DNA of 64,000 nucleotides from Pseudomonas sp. URIL14HWK12:I12 (GTDB lineage Bacteria > Pseudomonadota > Gammaproteobacteria > Pseudomonadales > Pseudomonadaceae). The stretch is taken from contig NZ_QEQL01000007.1 in NCBI RefSeq assembly GCF_003097135.1, positions 62,001 through 126,000 of the forward strand. The letters run 5' to 3'. The position numbers and the translations under genes were made by a program. Each line of letters opens with the position of its first letter. The stretch's first letter is position 1. Shown piece after piece: positions 41,675 to 50,574 of this stretch. Under the pieces are notes generated by a model. That model had not been told where the DNA came from. It saw nothing but the letters and a program-made list of their open reading frames with translations, and did not search any database.

Positions 41675-43390
41675 ATGCTTCATTACGCCCACCAGGCAGA
41701 CCAGCCCCTGGTACCCGGCCAACTGCTCGACCGCCTGCAGGCTCAGGGCCTGGTCTCTACGGTCGATGCCCAGCAACTCCGTGTGCACCAGGCGCACGGT
41801 CGCCCTCAGCACGCCTTGGTGCAGCTCGCCGAGCTCCAGCTGCCCGACCCTGCCCACCCCGGGCGATACCTCACCCTCGACTGGTTGACCCGCTGGCTGG
41901 CCAGGGAAGCGGGGCTGCCTTGGCGGCGAATCGACCCCAATACCCTGGATGCCCGCCGCCTGGCAGGGGTGATGTCCGAGGCGTTTGCGCGTCACCATCA
42001 GTTGCTACCGCTCGAAGTCGACACCCGCAGGCTGGTGATCGCGTGCGCAGAGCCCTGGGTAGTGGCCTGGGAAGCAGACCTGGCCACCGCAACGGGCCTT
42101 GAAATCGAGCGAGTGCTCGCCAACCCCGAAGACATCGCACGGCATATCGACGCCCTGTTCAAGCTGGCGCGGTCAATGACGGGGGCATGCGAGGCGCAGG
42201 CCGAAATCGAGCAGATGCAGCGCCCGCCTGAGGCCCAGGATGCGCCCATCATCGATTTGGTCGACTGGCTGCTGAACCATGCCTTCGAGCGACATGCCAG
42301 CGACATTCACCTCGAGCCGCGAGAGGCTCAGGCGCAGGTTCGGATGCGCATCGACGGCGCCCTCGTACCGATACAAAACCTCCCCGCCCCGGTCGCCCTG
42401 GCGGCCGTCAGCCGCCTGAAGGGGCTGGCAGGCATGAACCTGGCCGAGCGGCGCAAGCCGCAGGATGGCCGTTATCGGCATGCCACCCCTTCGGGGCAAG
42501 TCGTCGAGCTGCGCTTGGCGACATTGCCGACGGCCTATGGCGAAAAGCTGGTGCTACGGCTGTTCGATGCCAGTGTGCTGAGCAAGTCGTTCACTGACCT
42601 GGGCCTCTCCGGGGCACTGCTGGGCCGGTGGCAGGAAGCAATCAAACGCCCCAACGGAATCATCCTGGTCACAGGGCCTACCGGCTCAGGCAAAACCACG
42701 ACGCTCTATGCCACCCTGCAGGCACTGGCACGCCCGGAGGTCAACATATCGACCGTCGAAGACCCCGTCGAGCTGGTACACCCGGCGCTGAATCAGATGC
42801 AGGTACGCCCGGCGATCGACCTGAATTTCGCCAGCGGCCTGCGGGCCCTGATGCGCCAAGACCCAGACATCATCATGGTGGGCGAGATACGCGACGAGGA
42901 AACTGCGCGCATGGCCACGCAGGCCGCACTCACAGGCCACCTCGTGCTTTCGACGTTGCACACCAACGATGCCCCCGGTGCGGTGAACCGGTTACGGGAG
43001 CTGAGCGTAGCGCCCTACCTCATCAGTGCAACGCTGGTGGCAGTGATGGCGCAGCGGCTGATCCGCTTGCTTTGCGAGCATTGCAAGCAGGCCCAACCGC
43101 TGGCAGAGGGCCAGTGGCAAACGTTGATCCAGCCCTGGCGTTGCCGCCCCCCGGCCCAGGTCTACCGAGCCGTCGGTTGTGAACAGTGCAACCAGGGCTA
43201 CAAGGGCCGATTGGCGATCTATGAATTGATGTCGGTGAACGCGCAGATGCGCGAGGCGATAGGCACAGGCACACCCCTTGCACCGCTGGCGCTGAACGGG
43301 GGCCTGCAGCCGCTGCGAGTCGCAGCAGCACTGCGCCTGGCAGCCGGGCACACGAGCATCGAAGAGGTGCTGAGGGTAACCACAAGCTAG
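41675..43390 (+). CDS. Orphan GspE/PilB-type secretion or pilus ATPase
   Basis: The 571-residue protein has an N-terminal MshEN-like domain (about 1-150), then a RecA-like ATPase with Walker A GPTGSGKTTT, the Asp box STVEDPVELVHP, Walker B-like DPDIIMVGEIRDEETA, and the CEHC/CEQC four-Cys zinc site near the C-terminus. Such ATPases power type II secretion or type IV pilus assembly. No gspF/D/G or pil genes surround it; the next gene is a small DUF2388 protein. The ATG at 41675 follows an AAGG tract; an upstream ATG at 41645 is less likely. Confidence 0.85.
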   Translation: MLHYAHQADQPLVPGQLLDRLQAQGLVSTVDAQQLRVHQAHGRPQHALVQLAELQLPDPAHPGRYLTLDWLTRWLAREAGLPWRRIDPNTLDARRLAGVMSEAFARHHQLLPLEVDTRRLVIACAEPWVVAWEADLATATGLEIERVLANPEDIARHIDALFKLARSMTGACEAQAEIEQMQRPPEAQDAPIIDLVDWLLNHAFERHASDIHLEPREAQAQVRMRIDGALVPIQNLPAPVALAAVSRLKGLAGMNLAERRKPQDGRYRHATPSGQVVELRLATLPTAYGEKLVLRLFDASVLSKSFTDLGLSGALLGRWQEAIKRPNGIILVTGPTGSGKTTTLYATLQALARPEVNISTVEDPVELVHPALNQMQVRPAIDLNFASGLRALMRQDPDIIMVGEIRDEETARMATQAALTGHLVLSTLHTNDAPGAVNRLRELSVAPYLISATLVAVMAQRLIRLLCEHCKQAQPLAEGQWQTLIQPWRCRPPAQVYRAVGCEQCNQGYKGRLAIYELMSVNAQMREAIGTGTPLAPLALNGGLQPLRVAAALRLAAGHTSIEEVLRVTTS

Positions 43391-43473
43391 CGGGGAAAAT
43401 CAGCCCGGTGGCTGAACTGAACGCAGATCGGGCCGATCAAAGCCTGAGTAAACACACCCAAGGAGTTTCGAAC

Positions 43474-43791
43474 ATGCGCTGGAAAACCGCTGTAGCCACT
43501 GCTGCTTTGCTTTCACTGCCCGTAGGCTCGGCCATGGCCGATACGTTCTGGCGCAACATCCTGTCGTCAGGTGCTACCACCGCCTCGACTTACCTGACCT
43601 TCAAGGATCACAAGATGGTCGTTGCAGCGCAGGACGACGCCGGCAGCTTCGTAGCAAGTGACGGCGCTATCCGCGGGCCGTTCCTGGAAGCGGCCATGCA
43701 GAAGATTCGCACCGACAACCCGGGTATGCAGGCCAGCGACATGGACCTGGCCAATGCCATTCTGGCCAAGAACGCCATTGCCGATCAGTGA
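43474..43791 (+). CDS. Exported DUF2388-type protein
   Basis: The 105-residue protein has a signal peptide ending SAMA and the short conserved mature part DTFWRNILSSGATTASTYLTFKD, as in the DUF2388 family of Pseudomonas. An AAGGAG ribosome site lies 8 nt before the ATG. It probably sits in the periplasm; the function is unknown. It follows the orphan ATPase on the same strand. Confidence 0.75.
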   Translation: MRWKTAVATAALLSLPVGSAMADTFWRNILSSGATTASTYLTFKDHKMVVAAQDDAGSFVASDGAIRGPFLEAAMQKIRTDNPGMQASDMDLANAILAKNAIADQ

Positions 43792-43832
43792 GGAGCGCCG
43801 GGAGCGCCGGGCGTTGTGCCCGGCCTCTGCAC

Positions 43833-44216
43833 TTATTCGCCGATAGCCGCCTTATAGCCCGCGGCATCAAGCAGTTTCTGCAGGTCGGCAGAGTCATTGG
43901 GCTTGATCTTGAAAAACCAGGCTTCGTACGGCTGCTCGTTGACCAGCTCTGGCGAGTTAGCCAGTTCATCGTTCACGGCAACCACCTCGCCTGCCACCGG
44001 TGCATAGATATCTGACGCAGCCTTCACAGACTCAACGACGGACAGGTTGCCACCGGCGTCAACCAGCTTGCCCACCTCAGGCAGCTCAACGAACACCACA
44101 TCGCCCAGCGCCTCCTGGGCATGATCGGAAATCCCGACGGTAACGGTGCCATCGGCCTCCAGGCGAGCCCACTCGTGGCTTTCGGCATAGCGCAGGTCGG
44201 CGGGGATGTTGCTCAT
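43833..44216 (-). CDS. gcvH: Glycine cleavage system H protein
   Basis: The 127-residue lipoyl carrier shuttles the aminomethyl group between P and T proteins. The lipoylated lysine is K65 in VVESVKAASD. The start and length are canonical. It lies 47 nt after gcvT on the same strand. No gcvP or lpd is in the window, so P protein must be encoded elsewhere. Confidence 0.97.
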   Translation of the reverse strand: MSNIPADLRYAESHEWARLEADGTVTVGISDHAQEALGDVVFVELPEVGKLVDAGGNLSVVESVKAASDIYAPVAGEVVAVNDELANSPELVNEQPYEAWFFKIKPNDSADLQKLLDAAGYKAAIGE

Positions 44217-44263
44217 AGGTCACTCCTCAGCAATTCGGCGGCGTTACGCCATGTTCAATGTGT

Positions 44264-45346
44264 TTAAACCAGGATCTTGCCATGGCGCACGAAGGTCGGC
44301 CTGACCACCCGCACCGGCAGCCACCGGCCGCGAATTTCCACCTCGGCTCGCTCACCCGTGGCAACCGGTACTCGAGCCAGTGCGATGGACTTGTTCAGCG
44401 TAGGCGAGAAACTACCACTGGTAATGGCGCCTTCGCCAACTCCAGCGATACGCACCACTTGCTGTGCCCGTAATACGCCGCGCTCTTCCAGCACCAGGCC
44501 GACCAGCTTGCTGCCCGGCCCTCGGGCCGCTTCGGCTTCCAGCGCCGCACGGCCGATGAAGGTGCGTTCAGACGGGTGCAGGGCAATGGCGGCTGCGAGG
44601 TTGGATACCAGCGGCGAATGCTGCTCGTCCATATCCTGGCCATAGAGGTTCAGCCCAGCCTCCAGGCGCAACGTATCGCGCGCCCCCAGGCCAATAGGTG
44701 AAATGCCCGCCCCTACCAGTTCGTTGAAGAACGCGACGGCCTGGTCGGCTGGCAGGAGAATCTCGACGCCGTCTTCGCCGGTGTAGCCGGTGCAGGCGAT
44801 GAACCAGTCGCCATCCTGGCACCCTTCGAATGGGCGCAGCTTACCGATCAGCTCACCGCGCGCATGGCTGACCAACGACGCCAGGCGCTCGCGCGCTCTC
44901 GGCCCTTGGACAGCGAAGATCGACAGATCAGGGCGCTCGGTAAGGGTCACGGCGTGGCCGCCGGCATGCTCGCGCAGCCAGGCCAGGTCACGCTCGCGGG
45001 TAGCGGCGTTGACGATCAGCCGGTAGCTGCTGTCGAGCCGGTAGATCACCAGATCGTCGATCACCCCGCCCGCTTCATTGAGCATGGCGCTGTACAGGGC
45101 CTTGCCGGGGCCGGCGAGCCGGCTGACATCATTGGCCAGCACCTGGCCCAGCCACGCGCTGGCCGCCGGGCCACCGACGTCGATGACTGTCATATGGGAA
45201 ACATCGAACACGCCGCAATCGCTGCGTACCTGATGGTGCTCCTCGACCTGCGATCCATAATGCAGGGGCATGTCCCAACCGCCAAAATCGACCATCTTGG
45301 CCCCCAGGGCCAAATGCAGGTCATACAAAGGCGTACGCTGTCCCAT
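44264..45346 (-). CDS. gcvT: Glycine cleavage system T protein (aminomethyltransferase)
   Basis: The 360-residue folate-dependent enzyme takes the methylene unit from the H-protein lipoyl arm to make 5,10-methylene-THF. The N-terminus GQRTPLYDLHLALGAKMVDFGGWDMPLHYG is characteristic, and the folate-binding GYTGEDGVEIL is visible. It is the first gene of a gcvTH unit. No glycine riboswitch is seen in the short leader. Its start faces the FbpB-type permease stop. Confidence 0.97.
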   Translation of the reverse strand: MGQRTPLYDLHLALGAKMVDFGGWDMPLHYGSQVEEHHQVRSDCGVFDVSHMTVIDVGGPAASAWLGQVLANDVSRLAGPGKALYSAMLNEAGGVIDDLVIYRLDSSYRLIVNAATRERDLAWLREHAGGHAVTLTERPDLSIFAVQGPRARERLASLVSHARGELIGKLRPFEGCQDGDWFIACTGYTGEDGVEILLPADQAVAFFNELVGAGISPIGLGARDTLRLEAGLNLYGQDMDEQHSPLVSNLAAAIALHPSERTFIGRAALEAEAARGPGSKLVGLVLEERGVLRAQQVVRIAGVGEGAITSGSFSPTLNKSIALARVPVATGERAEVEIRGRWLPVRVVRPTFVRHGKILV

Positions 45347-45447
45347 GGGTGTCTCCTTCCGGGCGTTGCGAAAGGCTCACGGGCCGATACAGCCCCTGGT
45401 GCCTTTTTTTGCCGCGCATTGTAGCCGCAAGCGGCCAGCGAGGCACC

Positions 45448-47043
45448 TCAATGCAGCCGGGCGGAGCGGCGAATCAAACCAATCACCGGCAGCAGCCCCA
45501 CCAACACCAGCGATAACGCGGGCAAGGCGGCACGGGCCCACTCGCCCTCGCTGGTCATTTCAAACACCTTGACCGCCAATGTGTCCCAGCCAAAAGGGCG
45601 CATCAGCAGCGTAGCGGGCATTTCTTTCAGAACGTCGACGAACACCAGCAGGCCTGCACTCAGTGCGCCAGGAAGCAGCAGCGGCAGGTAGACGCGCCGT
45701 AGCAAGGGTACGCCTGCCACGCCCAGGCTGCGCGCGGCCTCAGGCAATGAGGGCTTGATACGCGACAGCGCGTGCTCCAACGGCCCGTGAGCCACCGCCA
45801 GAAACCGCACCAGGTAGGCCAGCACCAGCGCCCCCAGGCTGCCCAGCAACCAGGCCCGGCCGGCCAATGGAATCACCAGAACACGGTCCAGGTAGCTGAA
45901 CGCCATCATGATTGAAACCGCCAACACCGAGCCGGGCAAGGCATAACCCAGGTTGGCGAGGCCCACCAACGCACCCATGCCACGCCCCGGGGTCAGCCGG
46001 CGGGAAAAGGCGAGCAGCAGTGCGACTGCAACGGTAAAGCCAGCTGCCACGGCCCCCAGCGACAGCGTGTGCCCCACCAGGGCCAGATAGCGCTCATCCA
46101 GGTCGAACCGACCGCGCTGCCACACCCACACCAGCAGTTGCAGCACGGGAATGACGAACGCACAACCGAACACAAACAGGCACCAGCCGCTGGCGAGCAA
46201 GGCGCGCCAGCCGGCCAGGCGGTACAGGGGCTGGGTGCGCGCCCGATCCTGCCCGGCGCCGATGGAGCGGCGAGTGGCGCGCTCGGTATAGAGCATCAGC
46301 ATCACCAACAACAGCAGCAGGCTTGCCAGCTGTGCGGCGGTACCCAAGCTGAAGAAGCCGTACCAGGTCTTGTAGATGGCCGTGGTGAAGGTATCAAAGT
46401 TGAACACTGAAACAGCGCCGAAATCGGCCAGGGTTTCCATCAGCGCAAGACCCACGCCCGCCCCGATGGCGGGCCGGGCCATGGGTAGCCCGACGCTGGC
46501 GAACGCCCGCCAAGGCGAATGGCCCAATGAGCGCGCCGCTTCCATCAGCCCGCGCCCCTGAGACAGGAAGGCCGTGCGTGCGAGCAGGTACACGTAGGGG
46601 TAGAAGACCAGCACCAGCACGATGATCACGCCGCCCGTGGAGCGCACGCGAGGAAAGCGAAACCCGCTCCCGAACCCTTCTCGCCACAGGCTTTGCACAG
46701 GGCCGGCAAAATCGAACAGCCCGACGAAAACGAAAGCCAGCACATAGGCGGGTATCGCGAAAGGCAGCATCAGTGCCCAGTCGAGCCAGCGCCTGCCGGG
46801 GAATTCGCACAGCGCCGTGAGCCATGCCAGGCTGACGCCCAATAGCGTGACGCCCAGCCCAACCCCCACTACCAGCACCAGCGTGTTGCCGAGCAGGCGA
46901 GGCAACTGCGTGCTCCACAGGTGCGCCCAGATTTCGTGATCGATGCTCTGCCAGCTCAGGGCCAGCACACACAGGGGAAGCAGGACCAACGCTGCGGCAG
47001 TTGAAGCGATTAGCCACCAGTGGCCGCGGCTACTCGGTGGCAA
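45448..47043 (-). CDS. Ferric-iron ABC transporter fused permease (FbpB-like)
   Basis: The 531-residue membrane protein carries two copies of the binding-protein-dependent permease module, each with its EAA-loop (EAARSLGHSPWRAF and EAARSLGVAGVPLL). This is the layout of FbpB/SfuB permeases for free ferric iron. Its start lies 3 nt beyond the end of the upstream substrate-binding gene. No ATPase gene is adjacent, so a shared or distant subunit is needed. Confidence 0.9.
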   Translation of the reverse strand: MPPSSRGHWWLIASTAAALVLLPLCVLALSWQSIDHEIWAHLWSTQLPRLLGNTLVLVVGVGLGVTLLGVSLAWLTALCEFPGRRWLDWALMLPFAIPAYVLAFVFVGLFDFAGPVQSLWREGFGSGFRFPRVRSTGGVIIVLVLVFYPYVYLLARTAFLSQGRGLMEAARSLGHSPWRAFASVGLPMARPAIGAGVGLALMETLADFGAVSVFNFDTFTTAIYKTWYGFFSLGTAAQLASLLLLLVMLMLYTERATRRSIGAGQDRARTQPLYRLAGWRALLASGWCLFVFGCAFVIPVLQLLVWVWQRGRFDLDERYLALVGHTLSLGAVAAGFTVAVALLLAFSRRLTPGRGMGALVGLANLGYALPGSVLAVSIMMAFSYLDRVLVIPLAGRAWLLGSLGALVLAYLVRFLAVAHGPLEHALSRIKPSLPEAARSLGVAGVPLLRRVYLPLLLPGALSAGLLVFVDVLKEMPATLLMRPFGWDTLAVKVFEMTSEGEWARAALPALSLVLVGLLPVIGLIRRSARLH

Positions 47044-47046
47044 GGG

Positions 47047-48048
47047 TCAGTTCCAGCCCGCGCGGTCCATCATGCGGATGGCCTCGGCCTGGCGCCGGCC
47101 GGCCACTTCCACCGGCAGCGTGTCGGCCTTGAATGTGCCCCAGCTGGCGACTTCTGCCGAAGGGGCAACGGCGGGGTTGGCAGGAAACTCCTGGTTGACG
47201 CCGGCGAAGATTGCTTGCGCCTCAGCGCCCGTCATCCACTCCACCAGCGCCTTGGCCGCCTCAGGATGTGGCGCGTGGCGAGTCAGGCCGATGCCGGACA
47301 GGTTCACGTGCACGCCGCGGTCCGCCTGGTTGGGCCAGAAGAGCTTCACCGGCAGCGACGGGTCTTGCTTGTGCAGGCGCCCGTAGTAATAGCTGTTGAC
47401 GATACCCACATCGCACTGGCCTGCGGCGATGGCCTGCAGCACGGCGATATCGTCGGAGAACACGTCGGTGGAGAGGTTGTTCACCCAGCCTTTTAGAACC
47501 TGCTCGGCCTGCTCGGCGCCATGGGTTTCGATCAAAGTCGCGGTGAGCGACTGGTTGTAGACCTTCTTGGCGGTACGCAGGCACAGGCGCCCTTCCCAGG
47601 GTTTACCGGCCAGAGCCTCGTAGGTGGATAGCTCGGCCGGCTGAACGCGCTCGGTGGAGTAGGCGATGGTGCGCGCACGCAGGCTGAGGCCCGTCCAGGC
47701 GTGGCTGGCCGCGCGGTATTGCGGTGGGATGTTGGCGTCGACCACCTTCGAGTCGAACGGCTGCAGGATGCCCATCTGTTCGGCCTGCCAGAGGTTGCCG
47801 GCGTCGACGGTGAGTAGAAGGTCAGCCTTGGCGTGCTCGCCCTCGGCTTTGATGCGCTGCATCAGCGGCGCTTCCTTGTCGGTGATGAAGCTCACCTTCA
47901 CGCCGGTACGCTCGGTGTAGGCGTCGAACACTGGCTTGATCAGCTCGTCGATGCGCGAGGAGTACACCACCACCTCTTCAGCGGCCTGGGCCAGCGCGGA
48001 GCACGCCAGCAGGGTGATGGAAGCCAGAAGACGGGTGCATGCCGACAT
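47047..48048 (-). CDS. Ferric-iron ABC transporter substrate-binding protein (FbpA/AfuA-like)
   Basis: The 333-residue periplasmic protein has a signal peptide (LLACSALAQAAEE) and the start VVVYSSRIDELIKPVFDAYTERTGVKV typical of FbpA transferrin-type iron binders, with a YYYG pair near 220 in the expected iron-ligand Tyr position. It leads the fbpAB-like operon. A Fur-like sequence lies 35-49 nt upstream. Confidence 0.9.
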   Translation of the reverse strand: MSACTRLLASITLLACSALAQAAEEVVVYSSRIDELIKPVFDAYTERTGVKVSFITDKEAPLMQRIKAEGEHAKADLLLTVDAGNLWQAEQMGILQPFDSKVVDANIPPQYRAASHAWTGLSLRARTIAYSTERVQPAELSTYEALAGKPWEGRLCLRTAKKVYNQSLTATLIETHGAEQAEQVLKGWVNNLSTDVFSDDIAVLQAIAAGQCDVGIVNSYYYGRLHKQDPSLPVKLFWPNQADRGVHVNLSGIGLTRHAPHPEAAKALVEWMTGAEAQAIFAGVNQEFPANPAVAPSAEVASWGTFKADTLPVEVAGRRQAEAIRMMDRAGWN

Positions 48049-48082
48049 GGAGCCGAGCCTCGCTAGGAAAACGGAGGCCGGA

Positions 48083-48097
48083 TGATAGGCAATCTCA
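48083..48097. promoter_or_regulatory. Possible Fur box upstream of the iron ABC genes
   Basis: TGATAGG-C-AATCTCA matches the 7-1-7 Fur pattern TGATAAT-x-ATTATCA at five positions in each arm. It lies just before the start codon of the iron-binding protein gene, the expected place for iron control. Weak match; inferred. Confidence 0.35.
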
Positions 48098-48130
48098 TTT
48101 CCCCAGACAAAGCGAACCGGTTACCGAATG

Positions 48131-49381
48131 TTACGGCCTGGCCAGCGCCGGCAAGTCGCCACTCAGCCCGAGTGCCTGGCGCACGAACAGGGCCTTGGCA
48201 TCCGGCAATTGCTGCACCCACTTCAGCCCGGTATTGCGCAGCCAGCGCAGCGGTAGGGGGTCGGCCTGAAACAAGCGCTCGAAGCCTTCCATGGCCCCCA
48301 TCAGCGCCAGGTTGTGCGGCATGCGGCGGCGCTCGTAACGCTCCAGCACCTTGAGGCTCGCCAGCCGTTCGCCGCGCTGATGGGCATGCAGCAGTTCCTC
48401 GGCCAGCACGGCGGCATCGAGCAGGCCCAGGTTCACGCCCTGCCCTGCCAATGGGTGGATGGTGTGGGCCGCATCGCCGATCAGCGCCAGGCCAGGCTGC
48501 ACGTAACGCTTGGCATGGCGTTGGCGCAGCGGCACGCAGAGCCGAGGGTCGGCAGCCACTACCTGGCCCAGGCGCGATTCGAAGGCACGCTCGAGTGCAG
48601 CAGTGAAGGCCTGGTCGTCCAGGGCCATCAATGCCTGGGCCTGCTCAGGCGTAGTCGACCAGACAATCGAACTCCAGTGTTCACCGGCCGGGTGCGCCAA
48701 TGGCAGGAATGCCAACGGGCCGTCATCGGCGAAGCGCTGCCAGGCCGTGGCCTGGTGGGGCTTGGCCGTGCGCACGCTGGTGACGATCGCGTGGTGCAGG
48801 TAATCCCACTCGCGGGTGGGGCAGCCTGCCAGCCGGCGCACGGCCGAATTGGCACCGTCGGCCGCGATCACCAACGGTGTGCGCACGGCCTGGCCATTGC
48901 TGAGGGTGAGCAACCAGCCATCGCCGGAGTGGCGCAATTGCTCAAGCCGCGCGTTGGGTACCTGCTCAATGTCGGTGCCGGGCAATTGTTCGAGCAGCGC
49001 ATCCTGCACCACGCGGTTTTCGACGATATGGCCGAGCATCGGCGCATGCACTGAGCTGGCACTGAAATGGATGGCCCCCGTGCCGCTGCCATCCCATACC
49101 CGCATGTCGGAATAGGGGCTGACTCGCCGGCTTTGCATGGCTGGCCAGGCGCCCAACCGTTCGAACATCCGCTGGCTGGCAGCCGACAAGGCGCTGACCC
49201 GAGGCTCGAAACGGGCGGCAGGGTCGAACGCATTCGGTTGCAGCGGGCCTGCGTCGATCAGCACCACGCTCAGGCCGCTGCCACGCAATGCCAGTGCCAG
49301 GGCACTGCCGACCATGCCAGCGCCGACGATGGTGACCTGCGCGTCTATTTGCATGCCTGCGTCCCTATCCATTGTGTTCAT
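48131..49381 (-). CDS. ubiI: UbiI/VisC-type FAD ubiquinone hydroxylase
   Basis: The 416-residue FAD monooxygenase has VTIVGAGMVGSALALAL at the N-terminus, the AADGANSAVR middle motif and the IGDAAHTIHPLAGQGVNLGL FAD/substrate motif. Its position downstream of ubiH and pepP suits the aerobic C5-hydroxylase of the ubiquinone pathway (UbiI/VisC). The ATG overlaps the ubiH stop by 4 nt. UbiI versus UbiF/UbiM cannot be fully separated from sequence alone. Confidence 0.82.
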   Translation of the reverse strand: MNTMDRDAGMQIDAQVTIVGAGMVGSALALALRGSGLSVVLIDAGPLQPNAFDPAARFEPRVSALSAASQRMFERLGAWPAMQSRRVSPYSDMRVWDGSGTGAIHFSASSVHAPMLGHIVENRVVQDALLEQLPGTDIEQVPNARLEQLRHSGDGWLLTLSNGQAVRTPLVIAADGANSAVRRLAGCPTREWDYLHHAIVTSVRTAKPHQATAWQRFADDGPLAFLPLAHPAGEHWSSIVWSTTPEQAQALMALDDQAFTAALERAFESRLGQVVAADPRLCVPLRQRHAKRYVQPGLALIGDAAHTIHPLAGQGVNLGLLDAAVLAEELLHAHQRGERLASLKVLERYERRRMPHNLALMGAMEGFERLFQADPLPLRWLRNTGLKWVQQLPDAKALFVRQALGLSGDLPALARP

Positions 49382-50574
49382 CCCAGGGCGAGCCCCGGCC
49401 GAGTGCCCAACCCCATGGCTATGCGAGCGAAGGCCTGTTTGGCAGGAGGTAGCAGGTCGAGCGCCAGAAGGCCCGCCCCCCTGGCGCCTGCCAGGCCCCG
49501 GGTAGAGCTGGAAAAAAGCCGCGTCACCTGGTCGGAGAAACCGACCGTGATCAGTTGATCGCGGCGCTGCGCTACTTGCCAGGCCTGCAGGGTGGCAAAA
49601 TCACCTGGCGCCTGCTCGCTGCCGGCCAGTGCCTGCGCCAGTGCCTGCGCGTCACGCAGCGAGAGGTTGAAACCTTGCCCGGCGATGGGGTGCAGGCTGT
49701 GCGCCGCGTTGCCCAGCACCGCCAGGTGCGGGCGCGCCTGCTCCTGCGCTTGCACCAGCGCAAGCGGGTAAGCGTGGCGAGCCCCGAGCTGGCGCAATGC
49801 GCCCAGGCGATAGCCGAACGCCTGCTGCAAATGGCCGATGAATTCGCGCTCGGGCATGGCCAGCAAGCGCTTGGCCTCGGCGGGTTTGCGGGTCCAGACC
49901 AGGGCGCAGCGACCTTCAGCCATTGGCAGCAGCGCCAGCGGCCCATCCTGGGTGAAACGCTCGAACGCCTGGCCGGCATGGCCCTGGCTGAACGACACGT
50001 TGGCAATCAGTGCGGTCTGGTCGTAAGCGGTGGTAGCCACAGCGATACCCAGCTGCTCGCGCAAGCTCGAGCGGCCACCGTCGGCCAACACGGCCAAGCC
50101 ACAAGTGACCTGCGACTCGTCGCCCAGGGTCAGGCGGTAGCCTCCCTCGCACGCTTCGAGCCGCTCCACCTGCGCCGGGCACCGCCACTGGACGACGTCA
50201 GGGTCCAGTGCTTGCCAGAGGCAATGACCGAGCCAGGCGTTTTCGACCACGTAGCCCAAGGCAGGAACACCCTGCTGCGCAGCGTCCAGCCGGGCAGCAC
50301 CGAGCCGGCCCTGTTCAGACACGTGAATGTGCTCGATACCGGCGCTGCGTTCACTGATGGCCTGCCACAGGCCAAGCCGTTCGTAGATCAGCCGCGAGCC
50401 ATAGGCCAGGGCAGAGCTGCGGGCATCGTAACTGGGTTGGTAACTGTCACCGGGCGCATAGGGCTCGACCATCAGGATCGACCAGCCACGCGCCTTGGCC
50501 TGTGCCTGCAGCAGCAACGCCAGGCTGGCGCCGACCAGCCCCCCACCGATGATGGCGATATCGAAACGGCTCAC
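49378..50574 (-). CDS. ubiH: 2-octaprenyl-6-methoxyphenol hydroxylase
   Basis: The 398-residue FAD monooxygenase starts at a GTG that overlaps the pepP stop (GTGA), giving SRFDIAIIGGGLVGASLALLL. It has ADGGRSSLRE and the LGNAAHSLHPIAGQGFNLSLRD signature, where the family usually has GNAAH or GDAAH. It hydroxylates C1 of the ubiquinone ring under air. It lies in the pepP-ubiH-ubiI order conserved in gammaproteobacteria. Confidence 0.93.
   Translation of the reverse strand: MSRFDIAIIGGGLVGASLALLLQAQAKARGWSILMVEPYAPGDSYQPSYDARSSALAYGSRLIYERLGLWQAISERSAGIEHIHVSEQGRLGAARLDAAQQGVPALGYVVENAWLGHCLWQALDPDVVQWRCPAQVERLEACEGGYRLTLGDESQVTCGLAVLADGGRSSLREQLGIAVATTAYDQTALIANVSFSQGHAGQAFERFTQDGPLALLPMAEGRCALVWTRKPAEAKRLLAMPEREFIGHLQQAFGYRLGALRQLGARHAYPLALVQAQEQARPHLAVLGNAAHSLHPIAGQGFNLSLRDAQALAQALAGSEQAPGDFATLQAWQVAQRRDQLITVGFSDQVTRLFSSSTRGLAGARGAGLLALDLLPPAKQAFARIAMGLGTRPGLALG

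Noticed and set aside
43793..43830. Terminator between the DUF2388 gene and gcvH
   Set aside because: GCCGGGC...GCCCGGC can pair but has no T-run on either side, so it is not called.
45347..45447. Glycine riboswitch upstream of gcvT
   Set aside because: Searched by eye for the tandem aptamer core; the ~100-nt gap holds only a short GGGC/GGCCC stem.
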